A stretch of DNA of 64,000 nt from Hybos culiciformis (taxonomy: Eukaryota; Arthropoda; Insecta; Diptera; Hybotidae). Below are positions 57,001 to 63,000 of this stretch, piece after piece. Every line of letters starts with the position of its first letter. Positions within the stretch are counted from its first letter, which is position 1. The stretch lies in contig OZ023274.1 in the NCBI GenBank assembly GCA_964007475.1, forward strand, positions 97,783,322 to 97,847,321, in the 5' to 3' direction. A program made the position numbers and the translations under genes. A model generated the notes under the pieces. It did no database searches. It saw nothing but the letters and a program-made list of their open reading frames with translations, and had not been told where the DNA came from.

Positions 57001-60000
57001 AATGACTATGTAATTAACATTAATACTATTAAAAAACATTAATTTTTAGAATCATCAAATTTTTTGAAAACATAAAGTTATTAAATTATGACTCATACAT
57101 TCAGGTTGAGGTTTGGTTGTTTTTTTAATAAGTTTGTATATTTTATATTATGTAACTCATACATTATATGTGTACAAGTACATACTATATGGAGCATAAT
57201 TTTTTATTTCAAGAACCTGTGGGTGCAAAAGCTCCAACATTTTCAAGCGATTTCAATAGTTTTTCATTTGCTCGAAACATTGAACAAAGTTTTGCTCTTC
57301 TGTGTCAAGCTCAAGCGTTCCCGGTTCCATTAATAAGGTTTGTCTATTAATCTTCTTATAAATTTGAATAATGTCTCAAGTAAATAATATGTTAACCGTT
57401 GATGAATATGAAGTTAGATTGAGGACCAAATGAAAAGGTTATTTTTTTTCCTTTGTATTTTTATTTTTATATCGTCCTCTTCAACTTCATTGTAAGTGTA
57501 CATAAATTTAACATATAATTTATAATGCGGCAGTAAAGTACAAAAATTCATTTTATTAACATCTTTAATATCACACATTAAGTTACATGTATTATATATG
57601 TCTTTTCATATCCCAACATAGCAAATTAATTTTATTTTCTTTAATTTAATTTAAGAACCAATGGGAGCTAAGGCTCCAACATTTGCGTCAGCATCTAAAA
57701 CTAGTAGTTTTTTTGAAAATATTGGAAATAATTTTGCTTTACTATGTCAAGCTCAAGCATTTCCAGTTCCGCTTATAAGGTAAACAATTTATCATTCTAT
57801 ATTCGCATATTTACCAACTATGTATATATTCAAATTACTTACTAGGTTGCGTTATAGTATACACAACATTCAGAATCTTTTTTAATTTGTACACCATAAT
57901 TTAATAATTAAGAATCAAGAAAATTAATGTATGTACCTGTCTATACAGTACAAAGTATATAACTATAGTCTATAATTAATAACTCAAAAGTTCTGGAAAT
58001 ATTGAAAAGAATTTTTTTTTAAATTTTCATACAAAGAACCTGTTGGAGCTAAAGCACCAACATTTTCAACGGATTCTAGCGTATTTTCTTTTACACGTGA
58101 AATTGGACACAGTTTTGCACTACTATGTCAAGCACAAGCATTTCCAGTTCCACTTATAAGGTATAAACATAATAATATTATTTAGCACGGTATTATTTAA
58201 AAAAATATGTTGATTTTGAATTTTACGATTTGAACAGCAAATTAATTGAAAGTTAAATAATTGATAAATTCAAAACCTTAGTTGGTTGTGTTTAATAAAT
58301 TTCTTAACTTTTATTAGGTTGTATATGGATTTGTATTTTATAATCAAATACTTTTTTCATGTTGCTATTTACCCTTAATTGAAAAGCGATCGACAAAATT
58401 CAGGCTAATTCAAACATTTTCAATTTATATACCTAATAATGTATTAATAAATTTAAATTTTTAAGAGCCCTTGGGAGCTAAAGCACCTGCTTTTTCAAAT
58501 GATGTAACATCGTTATCTTTTAATCGACGAATCGGAGAAAATTTCGCTTTATTATGCCAAGCTCAAGCATTTCCAGTTCCACTTATAAGGTATACTCACA
58601 AAAGTTTCAAATTTTAAACAAATTAAATTTATTATACCCTTTCTTTACTAAAATTATTTAATTACAAATTATTTTAATTTTTAATGTTATTTTAATCAAC
58701 TTTGTGAATATATAATTCTTTTCTTAAATAAATCATGTTCATTGCTGTTAATTTCCTTACCTTGTTTTGTGTCAAAATTTCAATAGCTAAATTAATCTTA
58801 TCTCCTATTTCCATTTTTCATCATAACCAATTGTTTGTCTGAAATTTGCCTATGATGAGAATAAATTATAACAGTCATCGGTACAGAAATATATGATAAT
58901 CATAGACTACTATCTCTATCCATCCATAAGAAATTGTGTAAAATAAACTAATTGGTTCAATATTCAGGCAAACATAATTTATTACAAAATTTTAAATTAT
59001 ATAAATAAAATAATGGTATTAATTTATTAAAAAAAAAGAACCAGTCTCGGCAAAACCTCCATCATTCTCAACCGAATCTAAAAGTTCTACGTTTGAAAAA
59101 AATTTTCACCAAAATTTTGCAATGTTATGCCAAGCACAAGCATTCCCGGTTCCATTAATAACGTAACTATGACTTTAAGTTGCAAAAAAGGACACTAAGA
59201 AATATATATGCTGTAGTATTTTAAAACTTAAAAATAATTATTATTAATAATTGTAGTTATGAAAAAATAAGGGAGCCATTGTTCCAACGTCTAGTAGTCT
59301 GATCTCAAAATTATTAAATTTAAATATTTTTATAATTTAAAGAGCCTGTTGGTAGTGTTCCACCAAAAATTTCTGGCAGTCGCTTGCAGGAACTCACTGT
59401 AAAAGAAAAAGATATTTTTTCAATGCTATGTTTGGGTCAGTCATATCCAATGCCTGTTTTTAGGTAATTTTTTTTTAATGCAAAATATTTTGTATAATAA
59501 ATAATGGCGTATCGCTAATTGAATCTAATTGTAAAATAAAGGGTAACCCGAATATCCGAAATGAGTAGAAAATAATATAACTTCATTGGCATTTTTTTTA
59601 TTACTCCTAAAATATTATTTTTGAAACAAAAAAAAATATTTTTAAAGAACCCGTCGGTAGTGTTTCACCAAAAATTTCGGGGGATCGTCTTCAAGAGTTA
59701 ACTGTCGAAAGTAAAAGAACATTTTCAATATTATGCTTGGGTCAATCTTATCCAGTTCCTGTTTTTAGGTATTTATAATACATATTTATATATTTTTGAA
59801 CATTTTTGCTTATAAATTTAAAACATATTTTGATTGGCTATGGCAGCCAGCATAGGAAAGTAAAACGTATTTCGAATTGCAAATTATGCAATTCTGAAAC
59901 TGATTTTGAGCTACAAACCACTATAAAATTGAAAATGCTACGTTTTTTTGAATAATTAGGAAAATTTACAAAAGTGTTTATTGGATTTATTTACGCATTT

Positions 60001-63000
60001 GTTTTATAATTTAGGTGGTACAAATTCATTGAAGGAACAACTCGAAAACAAGCTGTTGTATTGAATGAACGTGTGAAGCAAGTTTCTGGAACTCTAATTA
60101 TTAAAGACGCTGTTGTTGAAGATTCTGGAAAATATTTATGTGTTGTTAATAACTCTGTGGGTGGTGAAAGTGTGGAGACTGTTTTAACTGTAACAGCACC
60201 ACTATCAGCAAAAATTGATCCGCCAACACAAACAGTAGATTTTGGACGTCCAGCGGTTTTCACTTGTCAATACATTGGAAATCCCATCAAAACAGTTTCT
60301 TGGCTAAAAGATGGTAAAGCGATTGGACATAGCGATCCTATTTTAAGAATAGAATCAGTTAAAAAAGAAGATAAAGGAATGTATCAGTGTTTTATTCGGA
60401 ACGATCAGGAAAGTGCCGAAGCACCAGCAGAACTTAAATTAGGAGGTAGATTTGATCCACCAATCATTCGTCAAGCATTCCAAGAAGAAACTATGCATCC
60501 TGGACCTAGCGTATTCTTGAAATGTGTAGCTGGTGGTAATCCAACACCTGAAATTTCATGGGAACTTGATGGCAAAAAAATCGCAAACAATGATCGGTAT
60601 CAAGTAGGACAATATGTTACAGTTAATGGTGATGTCGTTTCTTATTTAAATATAACATCAGTACACGCAAATGATGGAGGACTATATAAATGTATGGCCA
60701 CTAGTAAAGTTGGAACCGCAGAGCACTCAGCTAAATTAAACGTTTATGGATTGCCATATATTCGACAAATGGAAAAGAAAGCAATTGTTGCGGGCGAAAA
60801 TCTGTTTGTAACATGTCCAGTAGCCGGATATCCCATTGAATCAATCGTCTGGGAAAGAGGTAATATCAATTATTTTTGTTATTCAATAAGTTTTCAATTT
60901 CATTAACTTATTCTTATTCCACAGATAATAGAGCTCTTCCAATTAATAGAAAGCAAAAAGTTTTCCCCAATGGAACATTGATTATTGAAAATGTGGAAAG
61001 AAATTCTGATCAAGCTACTTATACCTGTGTCGCCAAAAATGCTGAGGGATACCTAGCTCGGGGTTCATTAGAAGTTCAAGTTATGGGTAAGTTAACTTTT
61101 TCTGTTGTTATCCGTTTTTCTATCTATATATGACGGAGAAGTGGATTTTATAAAAGGTTCGACATCAAAGTTGATAACAATGCAACGAGAAGGTTATGCT
61201 TTAAATTATACAACTTTGATGTTCTTTCCTATCTTAAAAAAAATTTTCAGCAAAAGTCCAATCAGATCATCGATGGTATTAAGTTTCTATAGAGGTCGTA
61301 ATTCTTTATAAATCTTTGTTAAATCTCCCTTCTATCGAATCGAAATATATAGTTCCACCTCAAATAGTATCATTCGACTTCGGAGAAAATATAATAAACA
61401 TGAATGATATGGTAAGCGCCACTTGTACAGCAAATAAAGGTGACTTACCAATCAATGTATATTGGACAACGTCACCATCCCCTGAATCAGGTCGAAAATT
61501 GATTACTAATGATGGAATATTGATAACCAAAACAACAACAAGGATAACAATGCTTAGTATAGAATCAGTACATGCAAGGCATCGAGCAAATTACACTTGT
61601 GTAGCTAGAAATTCAGCTGGTGTAGCTTATCACACTGCTGAATTAAAAGTGAATGGTTAGCATAAAAGAACTTGGGTGTAAATAACAGTATTTTTAGTTT
61701 TAAATCCCTTCCGTGATCCTTTTTTATTACGAAAATAATTTCTCAAAATTTCTTAAAATTAAAGTTCTACCACAAATTGTTCCTTTTGATTTCGGTGAAG
61801 AAAGTATTAATGAGATGGACACCGTGTCAGCGTCTTGTATTGTTAATAAGGGTGACAATCCAATTGACATAGTTTGGACTAAAAACGGAGGGAAATTGTT
61901 CACAAACGATGGAATTCTTATCAGCCGCACGAACAAACGAATGAGCGTCTTAAGTTTTGAAGCGGTAAAAGCTAGACATGCTGGAAATTATACATGTGTG
62001 GCTACTAACTCAGCTGGAGTAGTTAAATATTCCTCTGAATTAGCTGTTAATGGTGATAATTCATATAAATCAATCCTTAGATCATCAACTTAGAACTTTT
62101 GTGTTTGCGGAAATTTTATTTTGTTTTCCCAAATTTCCTAATGTTTTTCGTCAACAAAAGTGAATGCATATGATTATTTGACATTTTACAAAAGTAATAT
62201 TAATTTTCAAGATTAAATTTATGATCACATTAAATTTAATTCTATATTTTTCTTAAAAACTTTTCTCAAAGTTTGCCCTTTTTATTATAAGTCCCTCCTC
62301 AAATAATGCCGTTTCACTTCGGAAATGAATCGTTCAATACGGGAGACAGTATTGGTGTACAGTGTATGATTGTCAAAGGGGATGTACCATTAGGAATTAT
62401 GTGGACTCTAAATGGCCAGCCAATACAGGCTGAAGAAGACGGTATCACGATAACGAAATTATCAAAAAAGACGAGTGTTTTAAACATAGTTTCTTTAGAA
62501 GAAGAACACCGAGGAATATTTAAATGTATTGCAAAAAACTCAGCAGGTGTTACTGAATATTCATCAGAATTGAAAATAAACGGTTCGGCACTACCATAAA
62601 CATAATTTTCAATAGAATTTATTAATTATTATTAAATTTCCTTCTTATGTATAACCATAGATTAAGAATAGACAAAGTTTATAGCTTCATTCAACATTTT
62701 TTTCAGCATTTTTGGTATTTTTATGTGAAGGTGTTAGTAAAACTAAATAAAATTCTTTTCATATATTGATAACCATCACGGATTTTATTTTGTTTTACTA
62801 ACACATTCACATAAAAATACCAAAAATAATGCTGTATGAAGCTAACAATCTATGTGTATTCTTAATCTATGGTATAACCTACATTTTTTGAAGTTCCTCC
62901 ACAAATTATACCATTTACATTTGGTGATGAACCTCTTAATACTGGCGAAATGGCTGGTGCTCATTGTATGATAACAAAAGGTGATCTACCAATAGATATT

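Noticed and set aside
59281..59300. Selector for exon 6.29 (GTTCCAACGTCTAGTAG)
   Set aside because: Only CCAAC-type similarity to the docking complement; too weak to call.
60061..60906. A separate gene starting at the ATG at 60061
   Set aside because: The Ig frame continues upstream to the acceptor at 60013-60014 and is part of Dscam1 exon 7; the end runs past a strong donor at 60860.
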